This document shows, one piece after another, positions 19,074 through 27,152 of a DNA stretch of 64,000 bases. Within the stretch, counting starts at the first letter, position 1, and each line of letters starts with the position of its first letter. The translations under genes were made by a program, and so were the position numbers. Under the pieces are notes generated by a model. That model saw only the letters and a list, made by a program, of their open reading frames with translations. It was not told where the DNA came from and searched no databases. Origin of the DNA: Maricaulis sp048269565 (GTDB taxonomy: Bacteria; Pseudomonadota; Alphaproteobacteria; Caulobacterales; Maricaulaceae); the NCBI RefSeq assembly GCF_048269565.1, contig NZ_JBLXIK010000008.1, positions 35,277 to 99,276 of the forward strand, given 5' to 3'.

Positions 19074-20416
19074 CAGAGGACACCCCGCAGAGCTTTTTCA
19101 AACACGATCATATCGTTCTCGGTATTGGTTTCCGTCGCCGTGACGAGGAGAAGGTCCTCGAACTGGCCGGGATAGAGCCGGCTGGCGGGCACGCCGCAAA
19201 GCACGCCCACCCGCGCCAGTTCATCGACCACCTCGGCGGCCGGGCGCGGCAGGCGCACGGTGAATTCGTTGAAGAAGCTGTTGTTGAGCACCTCAACACC
19301 GTCAATGGCATCGAGACGGTCGGCAAGCTCGCAGGCGGTCTCGTGATTGAGACGCGCCAGCGTGCGCAGTCCGGCTTCGCCGAGCAGTGTCATGTGGATG
19401 GTGAAGGCCAGAGAACACAGGCCGGCATTGGTGCAGATATTCGAGGTCGCCTTCTCGCGGCGGATATGTTGCTCGCGCGTCGACAGCGTCAGCACATAGC
19501 CACGGCGGCCATCGGCATCGACGGTTTCGCCGGCGAGGCGGCCGGGCATTTGCCGGATGAAATTGCGCTCATTCTTGCAGGCGAACAGACCGACATAGGG
19601 GCCACCGAAATTGAGCCCGACGCCGATCGACTGACCTTCGCCGACGGCGATGTCGGCGCCCATATCGCCGGGCGCCTCGACCAGGCCGAGCGAAACGGCT
19701 TCGGTGAAGACAGCGATCACCAGCGCGCCCTTGGCATGGGCGGCTTCGGAGATGGCGCGCAGATCGTGCAGCCGGCCGAAGATATCCGGCGTCTGCACCA
19801 CGACACAGGCGGTGGTCTCGTCGATGGCGGCGACAACCTCGTCCAGCCCACCCAGGCCGGGCGTGGTGACGGCGATCTCGACGACGGAGTGTTTCGACAG
19901 CGTTTTGGTCGCCTCGACATAATGCGGGTGCACGGTGCCGGCCATCACGGCCTTGTTCCGCTTGGTCACCCGCGCCGCCATCATCACAGCTTCGGCGCAG
20001 GCGGTGGAGCCGTCATACATCGAGGCATTGGCGACATCCATGCCGGTCAGGAGCGCGACCTGGGTCTGGAATTCGAACAGGGTCTGCAAGGTGCCCTGAC
20101 TGATTTCCGGCTGGTAGGGCGTGTAGGCGGTGAGGAATTCGGAGCGCTGGATCAGGTGATCCACCGTCGACGGGATATGGTGGCGATAGGCCCCTGCCCC
20201 GAGGAAGAACGGCACCGATCCGGCCGCGACATTCCTCGACGCCATGGCCGACATGGCGCGCTCAACCGCGAGCTCGCCCTGCTTGAGCGGCAAAGCCACC
20301 AGCCCCTTCAGACGCGCCGCTTCGGGCACATCGGTGAAGAGGTCGTCGAACGAGGCGACGCCAATCGCCTCGAGCATGGCCTTGCGGTCGGTATCTGTGT
20401 GGGGAAGGTAGCGCAT
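19073..20416 (-). CDS. gcvPA: Glycine dehydrogenase (decarboxylating) subunit 1
   Basis: The N-terminal half of the split P-protein, 447 residues, beginning MRYLPHTDTDRKAML as usual for GcvPA. Conserved patches include FLGAGAYRHHIPSTVD, YTPYQPEISQGTLQ and LTGMDVANASMYDGSTA. It lacks the PLP lysine, which is on GcvPB. Separate PA and PB genes are common in alphaproteobacteria and Gram-positives, whereas E. coli has one fused gene. It lies 10 bp after gcvH and overlaps gcvPB, in keeping with 1:1 synthesis of the two subunits. Confidence 0.97.
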   Translation of the reverse strand: MRYLPHTDTDRKAMLEAIGVASFDDLFTDVPEAARLKGLVALPLKQGELAVERAMSAMASRNVAAGSVPFFLGAGAYRHHIPSTVDHLIQRSEFLTAYTPYQPEISQGTLQTLFEFQTQVALLTGMDVANASMYDGSTACAEAVMMAARVTKRNKAVMAGTVHPHYVEATKTLSKHSVVEIAVTTPGLGGLDEVVAAIDETTACVVVQTPDIFGRLHDLRAISEAAHAKGALVIAVFTEAVSLGLVEAPGDMGADIAVGEGQSIGVGLNFGGPYVGLFACKNERNFIRQMPGRLAGETVDADGRRGYVLTLSTREQHIRREKATSNICTNAGLCSLAFTIHMTLLGEAGLRTLARLNHETACELADRLDAIDGVEVLNNSFFNEFTVRLPRPAAEVVDELARVGVLCGVPASRLYPGQFEDLLLVTATETNTENDMIVFEKALRGVL

Positions 20417-20426
20417 GAAACAGGCC

Positions 20427-20792
20427 TTATGCGATGTGGGCGTTATAGGCGGCTTCGTCCATCAGACCGTCGAGCTGGGCGGCGTCGGACAGCTTGATCT
20501 TGACGAACCAGCCGGCACCGGCGGCGTCTTCATTGACCTTGGCCGGCTCGTCATCGAGCACGGAATTGACGGCGACGATCTCGCCATCGACCGGCGCGTA
20601 GACTTCCGAAGCAGCCTTCACCGACTCGACGACGGCGAACTCATCGCCCTTGGCGACGGTCTTGCCGACATCCGGCAATTCAACAAACACGACATCGCCG
20701 AGCTGTTCGGCGGCGTGGGCGGTGATGCCGACGGTGGCGGTGTCGCCCTCAACGGTGATCCATTCATGGTCTTCGGTGTAACGCGTGGTCAT
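20427..20792 (-). CDS. gcvH: Glycine cleavage system H protein (lipoyl carrier)
   Basis: A 121-residue lipoyl protein that shuttles the aminomethyl group between the P, T and L proteins. The lipoylated lysine is in VESVKAASEVYAPVDG, and the N-terminus (YTEDHEWITVEGD) is the usual H-protein start. It lies between gcvT (54-bp gap) and gcvPA (10-bp gap). Length is typical. Confidence 0.97.
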   Translation of the reverse strand: MTTRYTEDHEWITVEGDTATVGITAHAAEQLGDVVFVELPDVGKTVAKGDEFAVVESVKAASEVYAPVDGEIVAVNSVLDDEPAKVNEDAAGAGWFVKIKLSDAAQLDGLMDEAAYNAHIA

Positions 20793-20846
20793 GGTGTGTC
20801 TCCTGCCCCGATAGTGTGGAATGGGTTTGATCTGGATTGAGGGGGC

Positions 20847-21944
20847 CTAGCCCCGGAAGAAATTGTTCGGCACGAACGGCAATTTGGTCACCGTCGCCGG
20901 ACGCGGCTTGCCGCGCACGATCAGGTCGAGCTCGGTGCCCTCGGCCATGTAGTCACGATCAACATAGCCCATCGCCACCGGCCCGTTGACCGTGGGGCCG
21001 AAACCGCCCGAGGTCACGATTCCGATGATCTTGCCATCCTTCGTCGCGATCTCGGCGCCTTCGCGCGCCGGCGCGCCGCTCAGCGTCAGGCCGATGCGTT
21101 TCTGGCAGGTCTTGTCGTCGATCTGTTTCTGGATCACGGCCGCGCCCGGGAAATCCCCGCGCTCGCGGCGCGTCTTGGCCAGGGCCCAGATCAGCGAGGC
21201 TTCAACCGGTGTGCGGCTGGTGTCCATGTCATGGCCATAGAGGCAGAGCCCGGCTTCCAGACGCAGCGAATCGCGCGCGCCAAGGCCGATCGCCTCGACC
21301 TCATCCTGGGCCAGAAGCAGTTTTGCGACCCGCACCGCATCGGCCTCGGGGATGGAAATCTCGAACCCGTCTTCGCCGGTATAGCCCGAGCGCGACATCA
21401 TCACTTCGACACCATCAAGCTGGAACACGCCGCACTGCATGAAGACCAGCTTGCAGGCCTGCGGGCAAAGCCGCGCCATCACGTCCTTCGCGGCCGGGCC
21501 CTGCAGCGCCAGCAGCGCGCGGTCTTCCAGGCGGACGAGCTTGCCCTTGCCGGCGGTGACGGCTTCAAGATGGGCGAAATCCTGATCCTTCATCGCCGCA
21601 TTGACGACGAGGAAAATCCCGTTGCCGTCCGGGCGCGAGACCATCAGATCATCGCGAATGCCGCCCTGGTCGTTGAGCAGGAGGGTGTATTTCTGTTCGC
21701 CGGCGCCGAGCAAAGCGAGATCGCAGGTCAGCAGCGCCTCGAGCGCGGCCTCATCGCCGGTATAGCGCGCCTGACCCATATGGGAGACATCGAACAGGCC
21801 GGCCTTCTCGCGTGTCTGCTTGTGCTCGCCCATGATCCCGAGCGGATACTGCACCGGCATGTCATAGCCCGCGAACGGGACCATCTTGCCGCCGAGTTCG
21901 AGATGCAGGGCGTGAAGCGGTGTTTTGTGGAGAGTTTCGGTCAT
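20847..21944 (-). CDS. gcvT: Aminomethyltransferase (glycine cleavage T protein)
   Basis: A 365-residue enzyme that moves the methylene unit from H protein to tetrahydrofolate and releases ammonia. Family marks are HALHLELGGKMVPFAGYDMPVQY (here in part: GGKMVPFAGYDMPV), LFDVSHMGQ, and RSGYTGEDGFEI. The ATG at 21944 is chosen because AGGA lies about 8 bases upstream and the protein starts as its homologues do; a longer open frame to 22079 runs into the riboswitch. It is the first gene of the riboswitch-controlled gcv operon. Confidence 0.97.
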   Translation of the reverse strand: MTETLHKTPLHALHLELGGKMVPFAGYDMPVQYPLGIMGEHKQTREKAGLFDVSHMGQARYTGDEAALEALLTCDLALLGAGEQKYTLLLNDQGGIRDDLMVSRPDGNGIFLVVNAAMKDQDFAHLEAVTAGKGKLVRLEDRALLALQGPAAKDVMARLCPQACKLVFMQCGVFQLDGVEVMMSRSGYTGEDGFEISIPEADAVRVAKLLLAQDEVEAIGLGARDSLRLEAGLCLYGHDMDTSRTPVEASLIWALAKTRRERGDFPGAAVIQKQIDDKTCQKRIGLTLSGAPAREGAEIATKDGKIIGIVTSGGFGPTVNGPVAMGYVDRDYMAEGTELDLIVRGKPRPATVTKLPFVPNNFFRG

Positions 21945-21994
21945 TGGCGGGTCCTGACAAGAGCGCTGATCCTGCCTGCGAAAACCGCCGGCAA

Positions 21995-22195
21995 GCCGTC
22001 GCCCCCGCTGTCCCGTGACCTGAGAGATTCCGCGCGAACCCGCATTTGCGAGACACGCTTGCTCCGTCGGTGGAGTCAAAGCCTGACGGCCCTACTCACT
22101 TTCCAGCGTTTGTCTCTCTCGCGGTCCGTCTGCCTGAGCGTTTCCGGGGCGGTTGCGCCTTCGGCGCCGGCCTGTTCGCCGGTCTCTCCCGCGAG
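21995..22195 (-). promoter_or_regulatory. Tandem glycine riboswitch upstream of gcvT
   Basis: Read on the minus strand, aptamer 1 spans 22195-22118: P1 CTCGCGG/CCGCGAG, then GGGAGAG, CCGAAGGCGCAA, CCCCGGAAACGCTCAGGCA and GGACCGCG, the standard glycine aptamer elements. A linker with CGCTGGAAAG follows. Aptamer 2 spans 22090-21995: outer stem GCCGTC/GACGGC, then CCGACGGAGCAAGC, CGGAATCTCTCAGGTCA and GGGACAG. It should switch gcv expression on when glycine is high. Downstream, GGCGG (complement at 21985-21989) could pair with CCGCC just before the gcvT ATG, which suggests control of translation. A further ~175 bases (22196-22370) hold the presumed promoter. Confidence 0.93.
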
Positions 22196-22370
22196 GAGAT
22201 ATCGCCCGGCAGACGCGTCTCGCGACGGACCTGCCGGTTGGCGCGCACTCTTAGGACAAGCCGGGGCGGAGTCAATGCAGGAAGGCGGGCGAAAGCGTGC
22301 TTTTGCGGCGGAAAATGCCAGGATCGGGCCGTCATCGCCGACCCGATAGCCACGCCTGACATCAAAGCGC

Positions 22371-22757
22371 CTACTCGCCCTGATAGGACAGAGGCATGCA
22401 GGTCAGCAGCGCGTTTTGCAGGGTTTGTCCGAATCCGGCCTGCGCCGTCAACGGCATCGCACCCGCCTCGGCCGCGGCCGTATCGCGGGCGCCCTCCCAG
22501 TCCTCGATCAGGGAGCGCTCGCGCAGGGCGCCCTGCATGCCGAGCGCGAAGACCCGATAAGTCGCCTCATCACCCGCGTCGCTGACATGGGCGTCGAAAC
22601 AGGCGCAAAACTCGGTGTGATCGGCCGGCTCGCCACCGCTATAGCCGACCTGCTGCAGGCGGCAGCCATGCTGCAGCCAGGTGGAATACTGCTGCGGATC
22701 TTCGGAAAAAGCGGGCTGAGCAAGGCCGGTAACGGCAAGGAGCAGGCTGACGAACAT
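22371..22757 (-). CDS. Small secreted protein of unknown function with four cysteines
   Basis: A 128-residue protein with an N-terminal signal peptide (MFVSLLLAVTGLAQPAFSE, cleavage near AFS-ED). The mature part has four Cys (HGCRLQ, FCACFDAH, LTCMPL), enough for two disulfides. I recognise no domain. AGAGGA lies about 9 bases before the ATG. It is on the same strand as argS but 75 bp downstream, beyond a hairpin, and upstream (in chromosome order) of the gcv leader. The codon use looks like that of neighbouring genes, so I treat it as real. Confidence 0.7.
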   Translation of the reverse strand: MFVSLLLAVTGLAQPAFSEDPQQYSTWLQHGCRLQQVGYSGGEPADHTEFCACFDAHVSDAGDEATYRVFALGMQGALRERSLIEDWEGARDTAAAEAGAMPLTAQAGFGQTLQNALLTCMPLSYQGE

Positions 22758-22811
22758 CTACAATAATCCTCTGAAATCAAAGGTGAGACTAGCCGGTTGC
22801 GGCCCCGGCAC

Positions 22812-22831
22812 CCTCCCCTGTTCAGGGGAGG
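22812..22831 (-). terminator. Perfect stem-loop directly after argS (possible terminator)
   Basis: CCTCCCCTG (22812-22820) and CAGGGGAGG (22823-22831) are perfect complements, starting one base past the argS TAA. The 9-bp stem closes on a tiny loop. There is no T-run. It may protect the 3' end or be a short repeated palindrome rather than a true terminator. Confidence 0.5.
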
Positions 22832-22832
22832 A

Positions 22833-24596
22833 TTACATCCGGTCCGGCGCTTCCATGCCGAGCAGGTGCAGGCTCAGCTCAAGCTGTTTCAACGTCGCTT
22901 CCGCCAGGGCCAGGCGCGAGGATTTTGTCGCCTCGTCCGGAGCGGACAGGATCGGGCAGGCGGAATAGAATTTCGAGAAGGCCTGGGCCAGCGTGAAGGC
23001 GTGATCGCACAGCGCATTGGGCGCACGATTATCGATCGCCTGGTCGATGGCGGCCCCAAAGGCATCCAGCGCCAGAACGAGATCGCGTTCCTCATCCGCC
23101 ACAATCGAGATCGGCCCCGGCGTGACGCCGGCTTCGGCGGCCTTGCGCATCAGGGATTTCACTCGCACGGCGGCATAGAGGAGATAGGGGCCGGTCTTGC
23201 CCTCGAAACTGGTGAAGCGATCGAGGTCGAACACGTAATTCGTGGTGCGGTAATTCTGCAGATCGGCGAACTTGATCGCCGCCAGCCCGACCATGCGCGC
23301 GACGCGGGCCTGCTCTTCAGCGCCGACATCGGCAGCAAGCCCCGCTTCCTTGATCCGCTGGTCCGCGCGCTCAATGGCGCCGGCGATCAGATCCGCGAGG
23401 CGGAATGTGCCGCCGTCACGGGTGCGCAGGCGCTTGCCGTCAGTGCCATTGACCGAGCCGAAATTGACATGCTCGAGCGCGCCTTCCTTGACCAGGCCGG
23501 CTTTTTCGGCGGCGCGGAAGACTTGCTGGAAATGATTGCCCTGGGCGCTGTCGACAACATAGAGCGTCAGATCGGGGCCGAAATTCGCCTTGCGGTCGAG
23601 GATTGTTGCCAGATCGGTGGTGCCATAGAGCGAGGCGCCACCCGAAGTGACGAGGATCAGCGGTGGCAATTCCTTCTTGTCGTCCTCGCGGGCGATATGG
23701 ATCACCCAGGCACCATCGCTGAGCTCGGCAATGCCGCGCTGCTTGAAATCCTCGACCATGGCGGGGATCAGCGGATCGACATCGCTTTCCCCCTTCCACA
23801 GGTCAAAATGCACGCCGAGCGCATCGAAATCGCGCTTCAGCGCCGCAATCGAGACCGCGATGAAATGGTTCAGCAGCGCCCGGTATCCGGGGCGGCCGGC
23901 CTGCAGCTCGGCTGTCGCGATGCGGGACAGTTCCAGCCGCTCGGCATCGGCCTTGGCCTTTTGCGATGCCTGCGGATAAAGCCGCGCCAGATCGTCAATA
24001 TCGACCGGCGGCTCGTCCGGATAGGGTCCGGTGAAATCGGCATCGAAATAGGGCAGGTCGGGCTGTTCTTCGCGCAGCTCGGTGATGAGGTGGCCCATTT
24101 GCAGCCCCCAGTCACCGAGATGGATGTCGGAGACAACCTCGTCGCCGCGAAAACGCAGCAGGCGCTGCAGGCTGTCGCCCAGCACCGAGGAGCGCAGATG
24201 GCCAACATGCATCGGCTTGGCGACATTGGGGCCGCCGAAATCGATCATCACCTTGCGCGGCGTCTTCGTCAGCGGTGCGCCGGCGCGATCATCGGCCGCG
24301 ATCTCGGCAGCGCGCGCATCATAGGCGCCCGGCGCCGGGGTCAGATTGATGAAACCGGGCCCGGCGATCTCGGCCGACGCGATCAGCGGGTCGCCGGCGA
24401 TGGCGTCGACGATCTTCTGCGCCAGTTCACGCGGATTCGTCTTCGCCTGCTTTGCAGCCGGCATGGCGCCATTGCACTGGAAGGGCGCAGTGCCCGATTT
24501 GGTCGCAGGCGTGACACGCCCCAGCTCCCGCGGCAGCCGCAGGGAAGCGAACGCGTCGCCCAGTTTTTCACTGAGCTGATCGGCAATTGAGGGCAT
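22833..24596 (-). CDS. argS: Arginyl-tRNA synthetase
   Basis: A class I aminoacyl-tRNA synthetase of about 587 residues. The HIGH signature appears as MHVGHLRSSVLGD after GGPNVAKP, and the KMSKS region as GTDGKRLRTRDGGT, the weak form usual for ArgRS. The C-terminal DALR anticodon-binding domain ends with LALAEATLKQLELSLHLLGM. ATG 24596 is chosen since it follows the upstream gene's stop by 4 bases; a GTG at 24617 would overlap that gene. It is probably cotranscribed with the lipoprotein gene before it. Confidence 0.96.
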   Translation of the reverse strand: MPSIADQLSEKLGDAFASLRLPRELGRVTPATKSGTAPFQCNGAMPAAKQAKTNPRELAQKIVDAIAGDPLIASAEIAGPGFINLTPAPGAYDARAAEIAADDRAGAPLTKTPRKVMIDFGGPNVAKPMHVGHLRSSVLGDSLQRLLRFRGDEVVSDIHLGDWGLQMGHLITELREEQPDLPYFDADFTGPYPDEPPVDIDDLARLYPQASQKAKADAERLELSRIATAELQAGRPGYRALLNHFIAVSIAALKRDFDALGVHFDLWKGESDVDPLIPAMVEDFKQRGIAELSDGAWVIHIAREDDKKELPPLILVTSGGASLYGTTDLATILDRKANFGPDLTLYVVDSAQGNHFQQVFRAAEKAGLVKEGALEHVNFGSVNGTDGKRLRTRDGGTFRLADLIAGAIERADQRIKEAGLAADVGAEEQARVARMVGLAAIKFADLQNYRTTNYVFDLDRFTSFEGKTGPYLLYAAVRVKSLMRKAAEAGVTPGPISIVADEERDLVLALDAFGAAIDQAIDNRAPNALCDHAFTLAQAFSKFYSACPILSAPDEATKSSRLALAEATLKQLELSLHLLGMEAPDRM

Positions 24597-24600
24597 GAAA

Positions 24601-25164
24601 TCAGTCCTGGCCGGCACTCACGCGGAAACGCTGGCCGCTGCGGTTGAAGGCAAGCTGTTCCGGGGTCAGCTCGAAACCGGTCAGGATTTCGAAATTGACG
24701 CCAGACGTCTCGGCAGTGGCCCGCGGGATCGAAATCGCTTCAATGGTCTCGGTGAGGTAAACCCGGTCCTCGCCGGCCTGGAAGCGGATGGTGATCGGGA
24801 AGACCTGCTTTTCGATCACGGCGATATCGCGGCGCGTCACCGCGACGAAATACTCATAAACATGCGAATCACCCTCGGCGGCCGGGCCACGGCCGAAGGC
24901 CATGTCGAGCTCAAGATTGGCGATGATGGGGCGCTCGCCATAATAGTTGCACAGGGAGCGCACAGCGAGAATTTCGCCGGTGAAACCGACATTGTCATAG
25001 GCGACGATACCGTCCTCAAGCTCGACAATCCGGTGTGCGTCATAGAGCGAAAGCGCGGTCGGGCACGGGCCGATATTCGGCTGCGGTTCGGTGAACACGT
25101 CACTGACGGTCTGACAGCCATTGAGTAACAGGGCGGCGGCGGCGAGAATGGCAAAAGAACGCAT
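24601..25164 (-). CDS. Conserved hypothetical lipoprotein
   Basis: A 187-residue protein with a lipoprotein signal peptide (RSFAILAAAALLLNGC, lipobox LNGC, Cys17). The mature part is a soluble beta-rich domain with segments DGIVAYDNVGFTGEILAVRS and SHVYEYFVAVTRRDIAVIEKQ, the first cited over two phrases. No enzymatic motif is visible. The stop is four bases before the argS start, so the two form an operon. Similar lipoproteins next to argS occur in relatives, but I know of no assigned function. Confidence 0.8.
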   Translation of the reverse strand: MRSFAILAAAALLLNGCQTVSDVFTEPQPNIGPCPTALSLYDAHRIVELEDGIVAYDNVGFTGEILAVRSLCNYYGERPIIANLELDMAFGRGPAAEGDSHVYEYFVAVTRRDIAVIEKQVFPITIRFQAGEDRVYLTETIEAISIPRATAETSGVNFEILTGFELTPEQLAFNRSGQRFRVSAGQD

Positions 25165-25286
25165 GATGCATTACCTGACTTGAATACCCGCCCGGCCTCT
25201 GGATAGCGCCAAGCCTCTTTGTTAGGACGGTCATACGATGCGCACGAGGCGTGTGCAACGGTATCGCTGATGGAGAACTGAACCCG

Positions 25287-26234
25287 ATGAGCGGCAAGCG
25301 CCCACCCCTGACTGTCCTGCTGGCCGCGCCACGGGGATTTTGCGCCGGCGTCGACCGCGCGATCCAGATCGTCGAACGGGCGCTGGAGCGTTTCGGCGCC
25401 CCGGTCTATGTCCGCCACGAGATCGTCCATAATCGCCATGTGGTCGAGCGTCTCGAGGCGCTCGGGGCGGTTTTCGTCGAGGAGCTCGACCAGTGTCCCG
25501 ATGACCGTCCGGTGGTGTTTTCCGCCCATGGCGTGCCCAAACAGGTGCCGGAAGAGGCCGAACGGCGCAATCTGATCTATGTCGATGCGACCTGCCCGCT
25601 GGTGTCGAAGGTCCATGTCGAGGCCCAGCGTCACCAGGCCAGTGAACGCGAAATCCTGCTCATCGGCCATGCCGGCCATCCCGAGGTCGTCGGCACGATG
25701 GGGCAATTGCCCGAAGGCGCGATCGCGCTGATCGAAACGGTCGAGGATGCAATGGCCTACGCGCCGAAGGATCCCTCCCGCCTCGCCTTTGTGACCCAGA
25801 CAACCCTCTCGGTTGACGACACCTCGGCCATCGTCGCTGCCCTGCAGGCGCGCTTTCCGCAGATCGAGGCCCCGCACAAGGAGGACATCTGCTATGCGAC
25901 CACCAATCGCCAGGCCGCCGTCAAGGCGCTGGCCCCGCATTGCGACATCGTCTTCGTGATCGGCGCCCCCAATTCGTCCAACTCGGTCCGCCTGGTCGAG
26001 GTCGCCAAACGGGCGGGAGCTCCCCGTTCGCAGCTGATCTCAAGTGCCGAGGATGTGGCTTGGGACATGATCGGTGATATCGAAACAGTTGGCATCACCG
26101 CCGGCGCCTCGGCACCGGAAGACCTGGTCGAGGGACTGATCGCGGCGTTTCGCGAGCGCTATGACGTGGTCCAGAAGGATATCCGCGTCACCGAAGAAGA
26201 TGTTATTTTCAAACTTCCAAGAGTGGTGGCCTGA
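25287..26234 (+). CDS. ispH: 4-hydroxy-3-methylbut-2-enyl diphosphate reductase
   Basis: The last enzyme of the MEP isoprenoid pathway; it makes IPP and DMAPP with a 4Fe-4S cluster. The three cluster cysteines are visible: Cys19 in APRGFCAGVDRAIQIVE, one in VDATCPLVSKVH, and one late in the protein near the SSN motif region (EDICYATTNRQ, then GAPNSSNSVRL). 315 residues from ATG 25287; an in-frame extension to 25251 lacks family similarity. It starts a short operon with a DUF1801 gene (5-bp gap) and rnhA, and is divergent from the argS-lipoprotein operon. Confidence 0.97.
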   Translation: MSGKRPPLTVLLAAPRGFCAGVDRAIQIVERALERFGAPVYVRHEIVHNRHVVERLEALGAVFVEELDQCPDDRPVVFSAHGVPKQVPEEAERRNLIYVDATCPLVSKVHVEAQRHQASEREILLIGHAGHPEVVGTMGQLPEGAIALIETVEDAMAYAPKDPSRLAFVTQTTLSVDDTSAIVAALQARFPQIEAPHKEDICYATTNRQAAVKALAPHCDIVFVIGAPNSSNSVRLVEVAKRAGAPRSQLISSAEDVAWDMIGDIETVGITAGASAPEDLVEGLIAAFRERYDVVQKDIRVTEEDVIFKLPRVVA

Positions 26235-26238
26235 ACCG

Positions 26239-26664
26239 ATGACAAATTCTGAAAACAAGACAAAGCCGACCGAAGTCAGCCCGGAAGCCTTCATCGCGGA
26301 CATTGCCCACCCGGTGCGCCGGGCCGATGCGCTGGTCCTGCTGGAGATGATGCGCCGCCTCTCCGGGGAGGAGCCCCGCATGTGGGGGCCCTCCATCATC
26401 GGCTACGGGCAATACCACTACAAATACGACAGCGGCCGCGAGGGCGACTCCATGCGCACCGGCTTCTCGCCGCGCAAGTCCGGACAAGTGGTCTACATCC
26501 TGCCGGGCTACAGCAATTTCGACCTGATCCTTGACCGGCTCGGCAAGTTCAAGATGGGCAAGTCCTGCCTTTACATCACCAAGCTGGCCGATGTGGACCT
26601 GGCCGTGCTCGAGGAACTCATCCAGGCCGGTCTCGACGATATGGCGCGGAAATACCCGCAATGA
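26239..26664 (+). CDS. DUF1801 domain protein
   Basis: A 141-residue protein whose core (FIADIAHPVRRADALVLLEMM, then WGPSIIGYGQYHYKYDSG, then FSPRKSGQVVYILPG) matches the DUF1801 fold, a small alpha/beta family of unknown biochemical role. Late Lys/Leu-rich segments (KMGKSCLYITKLADVDL) are also typical. It starts 5 bp after ispH and its stop overlaps the rnhA start (ATGA). In many alphaproteobacteria the gene between ispH and rnhA is thrB; here this gene takes that place. Confidence 0.88.
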   Translation: MTNSENKTKPTEVSPEAFIADIAHPVRRADALVLLEMMRRLSGEEPRMWGPSIIGYGQYHYKYDSGREGDSMRTGFSPRKSGQVVYILPGYSNFDLILDRLGKFKMGKSCLYITKLADVDLAVLEELIQAGLDDMARKYPQ

Positions 26665-27122
26665 GCGCCAAGACGAGTACGGTGACGATCCATACCGACG
26701 GCGCCTGTTCCGGCAATCCGGGACCGGGCGGCTGGGGCGCGATTCTGGAATGGAATGGTCACCGCAAGGAAATATCTGGGGGCGAGGCCGACACCACAAA
26801 CAACCGCATGGAGATGATGGCGGCCATTCAGGCGCTTGAGGCGATGAAGGCCAATCATCACGACATCATCCTGATCACCGACAGCAGCTATCTGCGCGAC
26901 GGGATCATGAAGTGGATTCACGGCTGGAAAAAGCGCGGCTGGAAGACCGCCGACCGCAAACCGGTCAAGAATGTCGATCTGTGGCAACGCCTCGACCTGC
27001 TGGCCCAGAGCCACAAGATCGAATGGCGCTGGGTGCGCGGCCATACCGGCGATCCGGGCAATGAGCGCGCCGATGAATTGGCACGCCAGGGCCTGGCCGA
27101 TGCGCGCGCGGCCCGTCGCTGA
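26661..27122 (+). CDS. rnhA: Ribonuclease HI
   Basis: A 153-residue RNase H that degrades RNA in RNA-DNA hybrids. Catalytic residues are Asp13 (IHTDGACSGNPGPGGWG), Glu51 (NNRMEMMAA), Asp74 (LITDSSYLRDG), and a C-terminal Asp in GNERADELAR; the flap His is in RGHTGDPGNE. Length matches E. coli RNase HI. It is coupled to the DUF1801 gene and converges on the histidine kinase gene 30 bp away. Both RNase HII (5.4 kb) and RNase HI are thus encoded in this window. Confidence 0.97.
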   Translation: MSAKTSTVTIHTDGACSGNPGPGGWGAILEWNGHRKEISGGEADTTNNRMEMMAAIQALEAMKANHHDIILITDSSYLRDGIMKWIHGWKKRGWKTADRKPVKNVDLWQRLDLLAQSHKIEWRWVRGHTGDPGNERADELARQGLADARAARR

Positions 27123-27152
27123 CCGGATACAGGCGCTGTGAATTGGACAGAC

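Noticed and set aside
18165..20497. Plus-strand open frames opposite gcvPB and gcvPA
   Set aside because: Shadows of the gcv genes. The real genes have PLP and family motifs and form a coupled operon on the minus strand.
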